Shown here: positions 34,467-42,929 of the stretch, piece by piece
Layout of the letters: each line of letters starts with the position of its first letter
Position numbering within the stretch: the stretch's first letter is position 1
NCBI GenBank assembly: GCA_028292485.1
Contig: JAQGMG010000028.1
Span: forward strand, 106,980-170,979
DNA: 64,000 bases
From: Rhodocyclales bacterium
Lineage (GTDB): Bacteria > Pseudomonadota > Gammaproteobacteria > Burkholderiales > Rhodocyclaceae
Direction of reading: 5' to 3'
The notes under the pieces: generated by a model
What the model was told of the DNA's origin: nothing
Databases searched by the model: none
The model's input: the letters and a program-made list of their open reading frames with translations, nothing else
Program-made: the position numbers and the translations under genes

Positions 34467-35468
34467 TTAATCGTGAATTTCGCTTTGGAGCTCAACGTCT
34501 ATTAGTAGCTCCTTGTGTGCACTGGGGATATGCAGTAAGTCCGCATCAAATCTTCCCATAGAGCCTTGGATGTAATGATCCGTAGGTTCGATCGCGATCC
34601 AGCGGCGGCCCAAATTTTCAGCTGCGGCCCCGGTGGTATTACTACCGCTAAACGGGTCCAAGACGATATCGCCGGCTCCTGTCAGAAATTTTATAAAAAA
34701 CTCAGGCAATGCGGTTGGCATTCTAGCAGGGTGGAATCCTATTCCGTGTTCCCTGCAATACTCCTGATAAATATCATTTGCCCGCGTGTTTGAGATTGTC
34801 AGGACGTTTGGTGGTATAGAACCCCCATTATCTGTGCTGAAAGCTGTTTGGCTAATGTGATGTTGAGACGGCCTATTTCCAGCGTTAAACTGTTTCGTCT
34901 TAAGAAGGTATTTCATCGCATCGCTGTACTCTTGCAGAACGTTCTTGTTGTTAGCCTTTGGTCGAGTACTCGGTGATAGCCACCACAATCGCGTAAAACT
35001 ATCTTTGAGGCGGATGCGTTCGACGGTCACCCATTGGGCGGGACTGGGCAACCTCGCGGGATTATGGCAAATGAATTCTTGACAAAGATGCAAATCGTTT
35101 TCCTCCTGAAAACGAAGTAACGCTTTGAGGCCAAGGGTTGACATCACTGGTAGACCCGGCTCCCATGAATTTCCCAATTCGATGACGATTGAGCCGTTCT
35201 CGGTCAGAAGATCACGAAACATCGGCCCAAATTTTGTTAGCCAATTTAGATACTCATCACCTTGCAAATTGCCGTATTTTTTCTTCCGATTTAATGGAAA
35301 CGGCGGGGACGTAAAAATTAATTGGACTTTCCCCTTTAGCGAATCCAAATCCGAATGGCATAAAATATTTTCGGCAAGTCCCTTTAGCATCACTCCATTT
35401 GCAGTCGAATAGGCAGCGTGGCGAGGAAATTTTGGAAAGATGTCGGTGGGTCTTTTTCGAGGCCTCAT
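34467..35468 (-). CDS. Beta-class DNA methyltransferase (N4-cytosine or N6-adenine)
   Basis: A 333-residue site-specific DNA methyltransferase. Motif IV, which binds the target base, is TSPPF near residue 53; motif I, which binds S-adenosylmethionine, is DPFSGSNTTGAAAENLGRRW near residue 280. Motif IV before motif I is the beta-class order. SPPF/SPPY is commoner in m4C enzymes, but m6A cannot be excluded. The target site is unknown. ATG at 35468 is the first in frame. It converges on the island operon, with 47 bases between stop codons, shares its low G+C, and could mark self DNA for the system, or be an independent enzyme carried in the same island. No partner endonuclease of classic type is adjacent. 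Confidence 0.85.
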   Translation of the reverse strand: MRPRKRPTDIFPKFPRHAAYSTANGVMLKGLAENILCHSDLDSLKGKVQLIFTSPPFPLNRKKKYGNLQGDEYLNWLTKFGPMFRDLLTENGSIVIELGNSWEPGLPVMSTLGLKALLRFQEENDLHLCQEFICHNPARLPSPAQWVTVERIRLKDSFTRLWWLSPSTRPKANNKNVLQEYSDAMKYLLKTKQFNAGNRPSQHHISQTAFSTDNGGSIPPNVLTISNTRANDIYQEYCREHGIGFHPARMPTALPEFFIKFLTGAGDIVLDPFSGSNTTGAAAENLGRRWIAIEPTDHYIQGSMGRFDADLLHIPSAHKELLIDVELQSEIHD

Positions 35469-35816
35469 GCCATTCCCCTGAATAGTGCGTTCTTAGTAAG
35501 TTTTATGATTTGCAGTTGCATAGCAATAGTGTCTTGTGCATTGTTAATCTTGAAGACCCGCGTCTTCTGCGATTCTTCTCATATGTTGCAACAGATCCAT
35601 CCTTACTTGTACGCCTGATTCGTCCGAAAACTCCACGGTTGCTCGCGGTCTATTCACTGATGAATCAACCGCGATCAGCGCCGCTCCTAGCGAGATGCTT
35701 ATCGCAGGATTTCTGAATCCAAAGAGATCGGCGATCTCCTAGCGAATGGTAACCCGAAGGAATCGGCACTCGCGATAGACTTATCGTTTGCGATCAGTGA
35801 CACGCATGCTCAATGA
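35469..35816. other. Non-coding stretch between the methyltransferase and glmS, with short repeats
   Basis: No convincing gene lies in these 348 bases. Several short words recur: CTCCTAGCGA (near 35685 and 35737), CTTATCG (near 35699 and 35780) and GATCAG/GCGATC words near 35670, 35730 and 35790. On the minus strand, 14 bases after the glmS stop, a TGTCACTGATCGC word begins. Repeated binding-site-like words next to the 3' end of glmS are what a Tn7-type element end would show, but no transposase and no matching other end was found. The methyltransferase promoter must also lie here. Confidence 0.35.
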
Positions 35817-37670
35817 TTACTCCACCGTCACACTCTTCGCCAGATTCCTGGGCTTATCCACATCAGTCCCTCGCGCACACGCCGTGTGATACGCCAGCAG
35901 TTGAAGCGGCACGACATGCAAAATGGGAGACAGGGCACCGTAGTGCTCGGGTAGGCGGATCACGTGCACGCCGGGCTCACTGTTGATGTGGCTGTCCGCG
36001 TCGGCGAAGACGTAGAGTTCGCCGCCACGTGCGCGCACTTCCTGCATATTGCTCTTGAGCTTGTCGACCAGCGCGTCGTTCGGCGCGACGGTGACGACGG
36101 GCATCTCGGCGTCAACCAGCGCTAGCGGGCCGTGCTTGAGTTCGCCTGCGGCGTAGGCTTCGGCATGGATGTAGGTGATCTCTTTCAGTTTGAGCGCGCC
36201 TTCGAGGGCGATGGGGTAGTGCAGGCCGCGGCCGAGGAAGAGTGCGTTCTGCTTTTTCGCAAAGTCTTCGGACCAGGCGATGATTTGCGGTTCGAGCGCG
36301 AGGACGGATTGCAGCGCCGCAGGCAGGTGCCGCAGGTCGCGAAGCCATTGTGCTTCCTGCGCATCGCTGAGATGGCCGCGCAGTTTGGCGAGCGTGAGCG
36401 TCAGCAGGAACAGGCCACCGAGCTGGGTGGTGAAGGCTTTGGTGGAGGCGACGCCGACTTCGACGCCGGCGCGTGTGATGTAGGCGAGCTTGCTTTCGCG
36501 CACCATGGCGCTGGTCGAGACGTTGCAGATGGTCAGTGTGTTTTCCATGCCGAGGCTGCGTGCGTGCTTGAGTGCGGCCATGGTGTCGGCGGTTTCGCCG
36601 GACTGGGAGATGGTGACGACGAGCGTGCGCGGGTAGGGCACGCTGTCGCGGTAGCGATATTCGCTGGCGACTTCGACCTGTGTTGAAATTTTCGCAATGG
36701 ATTCGAGCCAGTACTTGGCGACGCTGCCGGAGTAATAGCTGGTGCCGCAGGCAAGGATGAGGACGGAGTCGACGTTCCTGAATATGCCTGCGGCATTCTC
36801 GCCAAACAGGTCGGGTGCGAAGCCTTCGACGCCTTCGAGCGTGTCGGAGAGGGCGCGCGGCTGCTCGAAGATTTCCTTCTGCATGTAGTGGCGATAGGGG
36901 CCGAGCTCGGCGGCGCCGGTGTGGGCGTGTACGGTGCGCACTTCGCGCTGCACCGATTTGAAGTTGCTCGCTCCGTCGCGCGCAACGATCCAGTGCTTGC
37001 CCATCTGCAGGTCGACGACGTCGCCTTCTTCGAGGTAGACGATCTGGCTGGTGACGCCGGCCAGTGCCATGGCGTCGGAGGCGAGAAAGCGCTCGCTTAC
37101 CTGGCTATCTTCGCCGACGCCGAGGATCAGCGGCGAGCCGAGGCGTGCGCCGATGACACGATGCGGCTCATCACGGCAAAATACGGCAATGGCATAAGCG
37201 CCCTTGAGGCGGTGCGTGGCGCTCTTGACCGCTTCGAACAGGTCGCCGTCGTAGAGATGGTCGACGAGGTGGGCGATGACTTCGGTGTCGGTCTGGCTGA
37301 GAAACTCGTAACCCTTGCCCTTGAGCTCGGCGCGCAGCTCGTCGTGATTTTCGATGATGCCGTTGTGTACGAGGGCGATGCGCGCGGTTTCCAGACCCGG
37401 CGAGAAATGCGGATGGGCGTTATGTACTGCGGGTACGCCATGGGTGGCCCAGCGGGTGTGGGCGATGCCGGTGCCGCCGCTGACATCTTCGGCTGCGACC
37501 TGGGTTTCGAGCTCGGCGACGCGCGAGGTGCTGCGCGCGCGGCGCAGTTCGCCGCCCTGGTGTACAGCCACGCCGCAGGAGTCGTAGCCGCGGTATTCGA
37601 GCCGCTTGAGGCCTTCAACAAGGATGGGGACGATGTTGCGGGTGCTGACTGCGCCGACGATGCCACACAT
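35817..37670 (-). CDS. glmS: Glutamine-fructose-6-phosphate aminotransferase (isomerising)
   Basis: GlmS makes glucosamine-6-phosphate from fructose-6-phosphate and glutamine, the first step toward UDP-GlcNAc for peptidoglycan and LPS. The start at 37670 gives [17 protein letters not shown], in which Cys2 becomes the N-terminal nucleophile after Met removal; a longer in-frame reading to 37766 would abolish it. The glutaminase domain covers about 1-235 ([13 protein letters not shown] [10 protein letters not shown]). Two SIS domains follow ([48 protein letters not shown] in part). It ends LAKSVTVE, the conserved tail recognised by TnsD of Tn7. At 617 residues the length is normal. The downstream side borders the island. 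Confidence 0.96.
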   Translation of the reverse strand: MCGIVGAVSTRNIVPILVEGLKRLEYRGYDSCGVAVHQGGELRRARSTSRVAELETQVAAEDVSGGTGIAHTRWATHGVPAVHNAHPHFSPGLETARIALVHNGIIENHDELRAELKGKGYEFLSQTDTEVIAHLVDHLYDGDLFEAVKSATHRLKGAYAIAVFCRDEPHRVIGARLGSPLILGVGEDSQVSERFLASDAMALAGVTSQIVYLEEGDVVDLQMGKHWIVARDGASNFKSVQREVRTVHAHTGAAELGPYRHYMQKEIFEQPRALSDTLEGVEGFAPDLFGENAAGIFRNVDSVLILACGTSYYSGSVAKYWLESIAKISTQVEVASEYRYRDSVPYPRTLVVTISQSGETADTMAALKHARSLGMENTLTICNVSTSAMVRESKLAYITRAGVEVGVASTKAFTTQLGGLFLLTLTLAKLRGHLSDAQEAQWLRDLRHLPAALQSVLALEPQIIAWSEDFAKKQNALFLGRGLHYPIALEGALKLKEITYIHAEAYAAGELKHGPLALVDAEMPVVTVAPNDALVDKLKSNMQEVRARGGELYVFADADSHINSEPGVHVIRLPEHYGALSPILHVVPLQLLAYHTACARGTDVDKPRNLAKSVTVE

Positions 37671-37838
37671 GCGAAGTACCTCTCGAAGAAGATGAGGAAG
37701 CTGAGGGGAGCGAGGAATAAGGAGTGAGGCAGATATTAGTGGGGCATGCGCGGCGAAGGTGTGCAATATTCACGACATTGCGCAACAAAATTGCACCACA
37801 ATGTATTCATGAAAATTTATTGCATGATTTGCTGAGCC

Positions 37839-38351
37839 ATGAATGATTCGAGCGTTTCGTTGGAACGATTGGAGCTGGATCCGGTCGATTTGCGCATCCT
37901 CGCGCAGCTACAGGAGGATGCGAGCCTGTCCAACCAGAGTCTTGCCGAGAAGGTGCATGTCTCGTCGGCGACCTGTCTGCGGCGCGTCAAGCGGCTGGCC
38001 GAGGCGGGGTTGATCGAGCGGCAGGTGGCGATTCTCTCGCCGGAGCGCCTGGGATTCGGCTTGACGGCCATCGTCGAGATCACGCTGGACCACCAGGCCA
38101 CCGAACATCTCGCGGCCTTCGAGGCACGTGCTGCGGCGGATGCTTCCGTGCAGCAGTGTTACCGCGTCTCGCCGGGGCCGGACTTCGTGCTCATCGTGCA
38201 GGTCGCCGATATGGCAGGCTACAACGCCTTCGCGCAGCGCTTGCTGTCGCTGGATGCCAACGTGAGGAATGTGCGCAGCTTCTTCTCAACGCATCGCGCC
38301 AAGTTCGGCACGCAGGTGGTGTTGCCGGACACTCAGGGGAGAGCTTCCTGA
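37839..38351 (+). CDS. Lrp/AsnC-family transcriptional regulator
   Basis: A 170-residue regulator with an N-terminal helix-turn-helix (LDPVDLRILAQLQEDASLS then LAEKVHVSSATCLRRVKRL, about residues 13-55) and a C-terminal RAM/AsnC ligand-binding domain (about 80-160; VQQCYRVSPGPDFVLIVQVAD in part: GPDFVLIVQVAD). These proteins sense amino acids and often regulate a neighbouring gene. Here the divergent neighbour is glmS, 168 bases away; the gap is AT-rich with words such as TTGCGCAACAAAATTGC that could be an operator. Whether it regulates glmS, itself or a distant amino-acid gene cannot be told. Confidence 0.88.
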   Translation: MNDSSVSLERLELDPVDLRILAQLQEDASLSNQSLAEKVHVSSATCLRRVKRLAEAGLIERQVAILSPERLGFGLTAIVEITLDHQATEHLAAFEARAAADASVQQCYRVSPGPDFVLIVQVADMAGYNAFAQRLLSLDANVRNVRSFFSTHRAKFGTQVVLPDTQGRAS

Positions 38352-38395
38352 GTCGTGCAAGACGACGTTGATATAACGCCGTCATATCCCTTCAC

Positions 38396-38421
38396 GAGGG
38401 TGGCGAGTGCTCGTCACCCTC
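38396..38421. terminator. Stem-loop between convergent lrp-like and PEP-CTERM genes
   Basis: GAGGGTG-GCGAG, TG, CTCGT-CACCCTC form an almost perfect 12-pair stem with one G-T mismatch, between two convergent stop codons. It lacks a T-run on either side, so it is a hairpin candidate rather than a classic intrinsic terminator. Confidence 0.5.
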
Positions 38422-38441
38422 TGCAGGATTGCTGCCGCCCG

Positions 38442-39392
38442 TTAGCGAACGCGACGACGGACCAGGCCGCCACCGAGCAGGGCTGCGACGAGCAGGTAGG
38501 CTGTTGCCGGCTCAGGCACGCCGGTCGGCGGTTCTGGATCGGGTGTGGGTGGGACGTCAAACACGGCAAGGTCCAGCGGTGCGATGCCGAAGGTTTGCAG
38601 TAGCGTCTTGTTTGTTCCGTCCAGGTCTTCCATCCAGACATTCTTGTCTTCGAGCCAGTAGAGCTTGCCGTCGGCAACGGTCATCCCGTGCGCATCGGAC
38701 GAAGTACCGGCGAAGAAGGTGCCCCAGGCCATCGGCGAGAGGGGGTACTTGCCGATATCGTCGGTACTGCCACCAAAGCTGGCAAAGTAATAGCCCGAGG
38801 TAAAGTCGACCGCGAGATCGACGGGCGAGATGCCGAATGTCTGCAGCAGGGTCTTGCTGCTGCCATCGAGGTTTTCCATCCACACATTCTTGTCTTCGAG
38901 CCAGAACAGTTTGTCGCCTGCCACGGTCATCCCGTGCGCGTCGGCGCTGGTTCCGGTGAAGAACGTGCCCCATGCCATCGGCGAGATGGGGTACTTGCCG
39001 ATGTCGTCGGTGCTGCCACCGAAGCTGGCAAAGTAGGAACCGCTGGCTGCATCCACGGCGAGGTCGATCGGCGCGATGCCGAATGTCTGCAGCAGCGTCT
39101 TGCCGCTACCGTCGGTCTTCTGCGACCAGACGTTCTTGTCTTCGAGCCAGTAAAGGCTGTCGCCGGAAACGGTCAGCCCGTGTGCATCGGCACTGGTGCC
39201 ACTGAAATATGTCCCCCATGCCATCGGCGAGACCGGGTATTGGCCGATGTCATCGGTGCTGCCGCCGAAGCTGGCGAAATAGCTGAGGGCGGTGGCCTGG
39301 GCGCCAGCCGAGAGCAGCAGCCCCAAGGTGGCCAGGCCGAGCATCAAGCTTTTGAGAGGAGAAGGACGGGGAGCGAAATACGAAGTGCGCAT
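38442..39392 (-). CDS. PEP-CTERM surface protein made of three 82-residue repeats
   Basis: A 316-residue exported protein. The start at 39392 (MRTSYFAPRPSPLKSLMLG) gives a signal peptide ending GAQATA; the reading extends upstream to 39497 without a better site. Residues 38-119, 120-201 and 202 to about 277 are three near-identical repeats, each opening YFASFGGSTDDIG and containing SPMAWGT, ADAHG-T, YWLEDKNVW, KTLLQTFGI and P-DLAV; such WLEDK-type units suggest a beta-propeller-like repeat. The C-terminus has a Pro-rich linker, then VPEPATAYLLVAALLGGGLV and RRR, the PEP-CTERM sorting signal processed by an exosortase. Proteins with this tail are exported with extracellular polysaccharide. The exosortase is not in this window. 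Function unknown. Confidence 0.88.
   Translation of the reverse strand: MRTSYFAPRPSPLKSLMLGLATLGLLLSAGAQATALSYFASFGGSTDDIGQYPVSPMAWGTYFSGTSADAHGLTVSGDSLYWLEDKNVWSQKTDGSGKTLLQTFGIAPIDLAVDAASGSYFASFGGSTDDIGKYPISPMAWGTFFTGTSADAHGMTVAGDKLFWLEDKNVWMENLDGSSKTLLQTFGISPVDLAVDFTSGYYFASFGGSTDDIGKYPLSPMAWGTFFAGTSSDAHGMTVADGKLYWLEDKNVWMEDLDGTNKTLLQTFGIAPLDLAVFDVPPTPDPEPPTGVPEPATAYLLVAALLGGGLVRRRVR
38560..39281 (-). repeat. Three tandem coding repeats of 246 bases in the PEP-CTERM gene
   Basis: Units run 39281-39036, 39035-38790 and 38789 to about 38560. They are nearly identical even at many third positions, indicating recent duplication or gene conversion, and would be expected to vary in copy number between strains. 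Confidence 0.8.
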
Positions 39393-39674
39393 GGCTGGAT
39401 ACTCGGTAGTTTGAGCCGACGGGCTGGTCGTCTCTTGGATTGTCTGTGGCTGGAGACCGCAAATCTGAGCGGGACAGCTGATCGAGCGCGAGTGCACGCA
39501 AGAATTCAGCCATTGCTACATAAACGGCTATTACATGCGGGTCTTCGGTGAGCGGAAACCGCAGAAAAATCAAGCGACTGTAAGAATCACCGACGTCAAT
39601 CGTCCCTGTGAGGCCGTACCGGTTGTAATCTCCGCATTGCTGCGACGACCCTACTTCTTTTCCCTTCAGACCCG

Positions 39675-40580
39675 ATGAGAATCCTGTTTGCGATTTGCTG
39701 CCTGTTGCTTGGAGGCTGCGCCAGTACGCGGGCGCCAACGCCGGTCGTGCGGCCGATGGCGGAAAGCGCGCTGAAGAAGATCCGCAATGTCGATGTGTTC
39801 GTGGGCGTGCAGCGGCAGGAGATCGATCTGGAAGGCACGCCCTATTACCAACTGCCGATCACGCGCTCTCTGGAATTCGGCGGCGGCCTCGTCGGGCTCG
39901 GCGATTGCCCGCGCAATTCGCGCTGCTACCGTGGCCACAATGACATTTACATCGTGCTGGGCGGTGTGGTGATCGGCATGACGGCGGGCCTCGTTTATGG
40001 CACAGGCGAAATGGCGTATGAAGGCTATCGCCAGATGATGGCGGGCCGCGCGCTGGCGCCCGTGCAAGGCAGTCTGCGCGAATTCGATTTCGGTGAAATC
40101 CTGCGTGCCTCGATGGATCGCGCCGCGCAGGATGTGCCAGGCTGGCAGGCCACGCGCGCCGAGCTGCTCGAACGCGCCACACCTGAGCATTTCGAATCGC
40201 GCTACAACCAGTCGCAAAAGGATGCGGTGCTGGTCATGACGGTCAGGTATTCGATATCGCCGGACCTCACGCTGCTGACGGTGAGCGGCGAGGCAGCGCT
40301 GTACCCGAACACGACCGACCTGTGGCAGCTGCAGTACAACTTGTATCGCAAGGGCAGCCGCATGGACAAATTACCCGGCATGCAGACCGAGGCGGGAAAT
40401 TCGCTCTACCGCAGCATCCTGACCTACAGGGCAGCCTTGCCCGGCGAGATCGGTGACCGCGACAAGGCGGCGAGCATGTGGGCCGATAATAATGGCGAAC
40501 GCATACGCAATGCGCTGACCACGAGCGCACAGGTTTTTTCGAAACAGGTTGCGGCGGAGTTGGCAGGCCGCGCGTATTGA
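39675..40580 (+). CDS. Hypothetical lipoprotein
   Basis: A 301-residue predicted lipoprotein: residues 1-15 MRILFAICCLLLGGC form a signal with lipobox LLGGC. A conserved-looking central part contains YQLPITRSLEFGGG, a short hydrophobic stretch IYIVLGGVVIGMTAGLVYGT (about 95-115, perhaps membrane-dipping), and a beta-rich region ending near residue 235. I recognise no family. It stands between the PEP-CTERM gene (divergent) and the PBP1C-like gene (convergent, 35 bases away), so no operon helps to assign its role. A proposed envelope function is only a guess from the signal. Confidence 0.8.
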   Translation: MRILFAICCLLLGGCASTRAPTPVVRPMAESALKKIRNVDVFVGVQRQEIDLEGTPYYQLPITRSLEFGGGLVGLGDCPRNSRCYRGHNDIYIVLGGVVIGMTAGLVYGTGEMAYEGYRQMMAGRALAPVQGSLREFDFGEILRASMDRAAQDVPGWQATRAELLERATPEHFESRYNQSQKDAVLVMTVRYSISPDLTLLTVSGEAALYPNTTDLWQLQYNLYRKGSRMDKLPGMQTEAGNSLYRSILTYRAALPGEIGDRDKAASMWADNNGERIRNALTTSAQVFSKQVAAELAGRAY

Positions 40581-40615
40581 TCAGATGTCGCGCGGTGCGG
40601 TGCGCTCACTACACC

Positions 40616-42682
40616 CTACGGTTTGGCGGCCTTCGCCGCAACGACCTCGAAGTCTGCCGTATCCATCACTTCATCGCGGGGCCCCAGCAGTATCACGCGG
40701 TGATGGCCCGGCGCAGGCAGCCAGCTGACCTGGGCGCCCTGCCCTATGACATTGCCATCGAGTAGCCAGTGCGTTGCCTTGGCGGTAAATGCTTCGAGCG
40801 TCCATGGCGCGCTGGGGAAATTCACGATGTAGGATTGGCCGTGGTGCGGCACCTTCAGGCGCGCGCCACTCGGCAAGGCGTCGACCATGACGCGATCCAG
40901 CTCCGTGCCCCGGACGAACCACTCGCGCCGCACGGGTTCATCGGGAGGCTCGAAGACGACGATGCTGCTCGTGGCGCCATCGGGTGCAGAGGGGCTGCGC
41001 GAGGACTCCTTCTGCGCGTTTGCCGCAACATCACGCCAGAGCAACTGTGCATTGCGGGCCAGGTCCTCGCTCCTGTCGGGCCGCGTGAGAGAGACCAGTA
41101 CCGTGAGGCGATCGGTATTGCCGACGACGATTTGCTGACGCCCATCCGGCGAGCTCATCGACCAGCTGCTGCGCCAGCCGCCGGCGAAGTTGTCGGCGAG
41201 CATGTCCTGCACGATGAAGCTGGCTGCAGGCGTGCCGATCTTGCGTGATGCGTCGGCCCCGTTTGCAGTGACGTTGGCAGAGAGGTTGGCAGATGGGTTG
41301 GCAAGTACGACATTGAGGTTGGTGACGATGCCGGTATTCAGGCCGTGCCAGGCAAGGGCCAGCTGTGCCAGCGACGTATCGCCGGTGAGGCCGTCGAGGT
41401 TGGCGGGCGTATCCAGCCCGAGCTGCCGCAGCCGGTCATTGAATGCTTCGCTGCCGACTTCTTTCACGAGTTCGCGCAGTTGTTCGCGCAGCGCGCCGCT
41501 GTTGCGTGCCTGCAGCGCGGCACGCAGCGACGATACGCCAGCGCTGCGGCCGGCGTGTGCGTCCTTGGCGTCGAGCACATTGTGCGCATCGATCAGCAGG
41601 CTTGCCGCCGTGTGGGTGCGCAGCTCGATGCCAAGCTCTGCGGCGTGAGGCAGCCACCATTGCGAAATTGCCTGGCGTGCGAGCAGGCCATCGGCGTCGC
41701 GCGCCTGCAATCCACCCACCCATGCAAGTACTTCGCCGCTGGTATTGTCGAGGACCATGACGGATGCATTTTGCAGGCGCGCCTGTGAAGCCACGCGCGC
41801 CATGGTGTCGATGGCCGAGCGCTGCGTGCCGGCGTCGAGCGTGGTTGTCAATTGCTGGCCGGGCTGACGCAGCAGGCTGCGCGCCAGTTGCGGCGCCAGG
41901 GCGAAGCGCGGCACGTTGCGCGGCGCATCGAGGCGGCTCAGTGCAAGCTGGCTGATCTGCGCGCATTGTTTCCTGTCCTTCAGCAGCTCGGCGAGGATGC
42001 AGGCGCGGCGCGCCACGATGCTTGCCCTGGCATTCGGGCCACGCAGCAGGGCGGCGAGGATCATCGCCTCGCGCCGCGTGATGGCTTGTGGCGGCACGCC
42101 GAGCAGTACCTGGCTGGCCGCGCCGACGCCTTCCAGATCGCCGCGAAACGGTGCGAGATTGAGATAGGCCTCGAGGATCTGTTCCTTGCTCCAATGTTTT
42201 TCGAGCTCGATGGCAGCAAGGCTCTGATCCCATTTCTGCGACAGGCTGCGTCGTGACGTGCCCTTGCCGGGAAGATGCAGGTTCGGTTCAAGGAGTCCTG
42301 CAAGTTGCATGGTCAGCGTCGACGCGCCGCGCTTGGTGCGCCCCCACAGGTTCTGCCAGGCCGCGCCGAGAAAGGCTTTCCAGTCGATGCCCGCGTGTTC
42401 GAAAAAGCGCTTGTCCTCGGCGGCGAGCAGCGCTTCACGCATGGCCGGTGGCAGCGTCTGCAATTCCACCCATGCCAGGCGACGCACATTCGGATTGAGG
42501 CGCAGATCGGCCAGCGGCTCGCCATGGCGGTCGAGCAGGAGGGCATCGGAGGGGATGTACGCGATCTTGACCTGCTCGAATGTCGGCAGGATTTGCGATG
42601 CGCCCGGGGCGGCAAAGACGGGCGCACTCATGATGCCGCTTGCGAAGCAGATAAACAGGGCGGCGACAAAACGGCTATTCAT
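40616..42682 (-). CDS. pbpC: PBP1C-like glycosyltransferase with degenerate transpeptidase domain
   Basis: A 688-residue relative of penicillin-binding protein 1C. The start at 42682 (MNSRFVAALFICFASG) gives a signal anchor or peptide. The GT51 domain that polymerises glycan strands is intact: AAEDKRFFEHAGIDW near 88 with the catalytic Glu, GASTLTMQLAG near 119, and EQILEAYLNLAPFRGDLEGV in part. The transpeptidase half is recognisable (LTTTLDAGTQR, LDNTSGEVLAWVGG), but the usual GSxLKPF nucleophile motif reads AISQWWLPH (about 337), the SxN position is not evident, and KTGT is replaced by WSMSSPDG (about 510). The C-terminal BiPBP-like domain is kept. It probably polymerises but does not cross-link. 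The symbol reflects homology only. Confidence 0.8.
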   Translation of the reverse strand: MNSRFVAALFICFASGIMSAPVFAAPGASQILPTFEQVKIAYIPSDALLLDRHGEPLADLRLNPNVRRLAWVELQTLPPAMREALLAAEDKRFFEHAGIDWKAFLGAAWQNLWGRTKRGASTLTMQLAGLLEPNLHLPGKGTSRRSLSQKWDQSLAAIELEKHWSKEQILEAYLNLAPFRGDLEGVGAASQVLLGVPPQAITRREAMILAALLRGPNARASIVARRACILAELLKDRKQCAQISQLALSRLDAPRNVPRFALAPQLARSLLRQPGQQLTTTLDAGTQRSAIDTMARVASQARLQNASVMVLDNTSGEVLAWVGGLQARDADGLLARQAISQWWLPHAAELGIELRTHTAASLLIDAHNVLDAKDAHAGRSAGVSSLRAALQARNSGALREQLRELVKEVGSEAFNDRLRQLGLDTPANLDGLTGDTSLAQLALAWHGLNTGIVTNLNVVLANPSANLSANVTANGADASRKIGTPAASFIVQDMLADNFAGGWRSSWSMSSPDGRQQIVVGNTDRLTVLVSLTRPDRSEDLARNAQLLWRDVAANAQKESSRSPSAPDGATSSIVVFEPPDEPVRREWFVRGTELDRVMVDALPSGARLKVPHHGQSYIVNFPSAPWTLEAFTAKATHWLLDGNVIGQGAQVSWLPAPGHHRVILLGPRDEVMDTADFEVVAAKAAKP

Positions 42683-42929
42683 GGGGTGTTGCAATCGAGC
42701 TGCGGCGTGGACCGGCATTGTGCCGTAGCGGCGGGGCATATGCGCGGTGCCGTGGCGGCACATTGCCAAAGTTTGCTATCAGGGAGTGCGATGGGGGTGC
42801 AACAGGTGGGGAGCGAAAGACTGCCGACAGCTTGCTGGTGACGCATTCGCCGCATTCGGCTAATGTTTGAGCGTTCGACATCCGTTTCAAAACGCGTTGT
42901 GTGTTTGCCCACCGGAAAGGCGCCCATCC

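Noticed and set aside
35510..35716. A 68-residue reading upstream of the methyltransferase
   Set aside because: No ribosome site or recognised motif, and the stretch consists of short repeated words; treated as non-coding.
38560..39281. Regularly spaced repeats suggesting a CRISPR array
   Set aside because: They are 246-base coding repeats in frame within a PEP-CTERM gene, with no short direct repeats and unique spacers. I saw no CRISPR array anywhere in the window.
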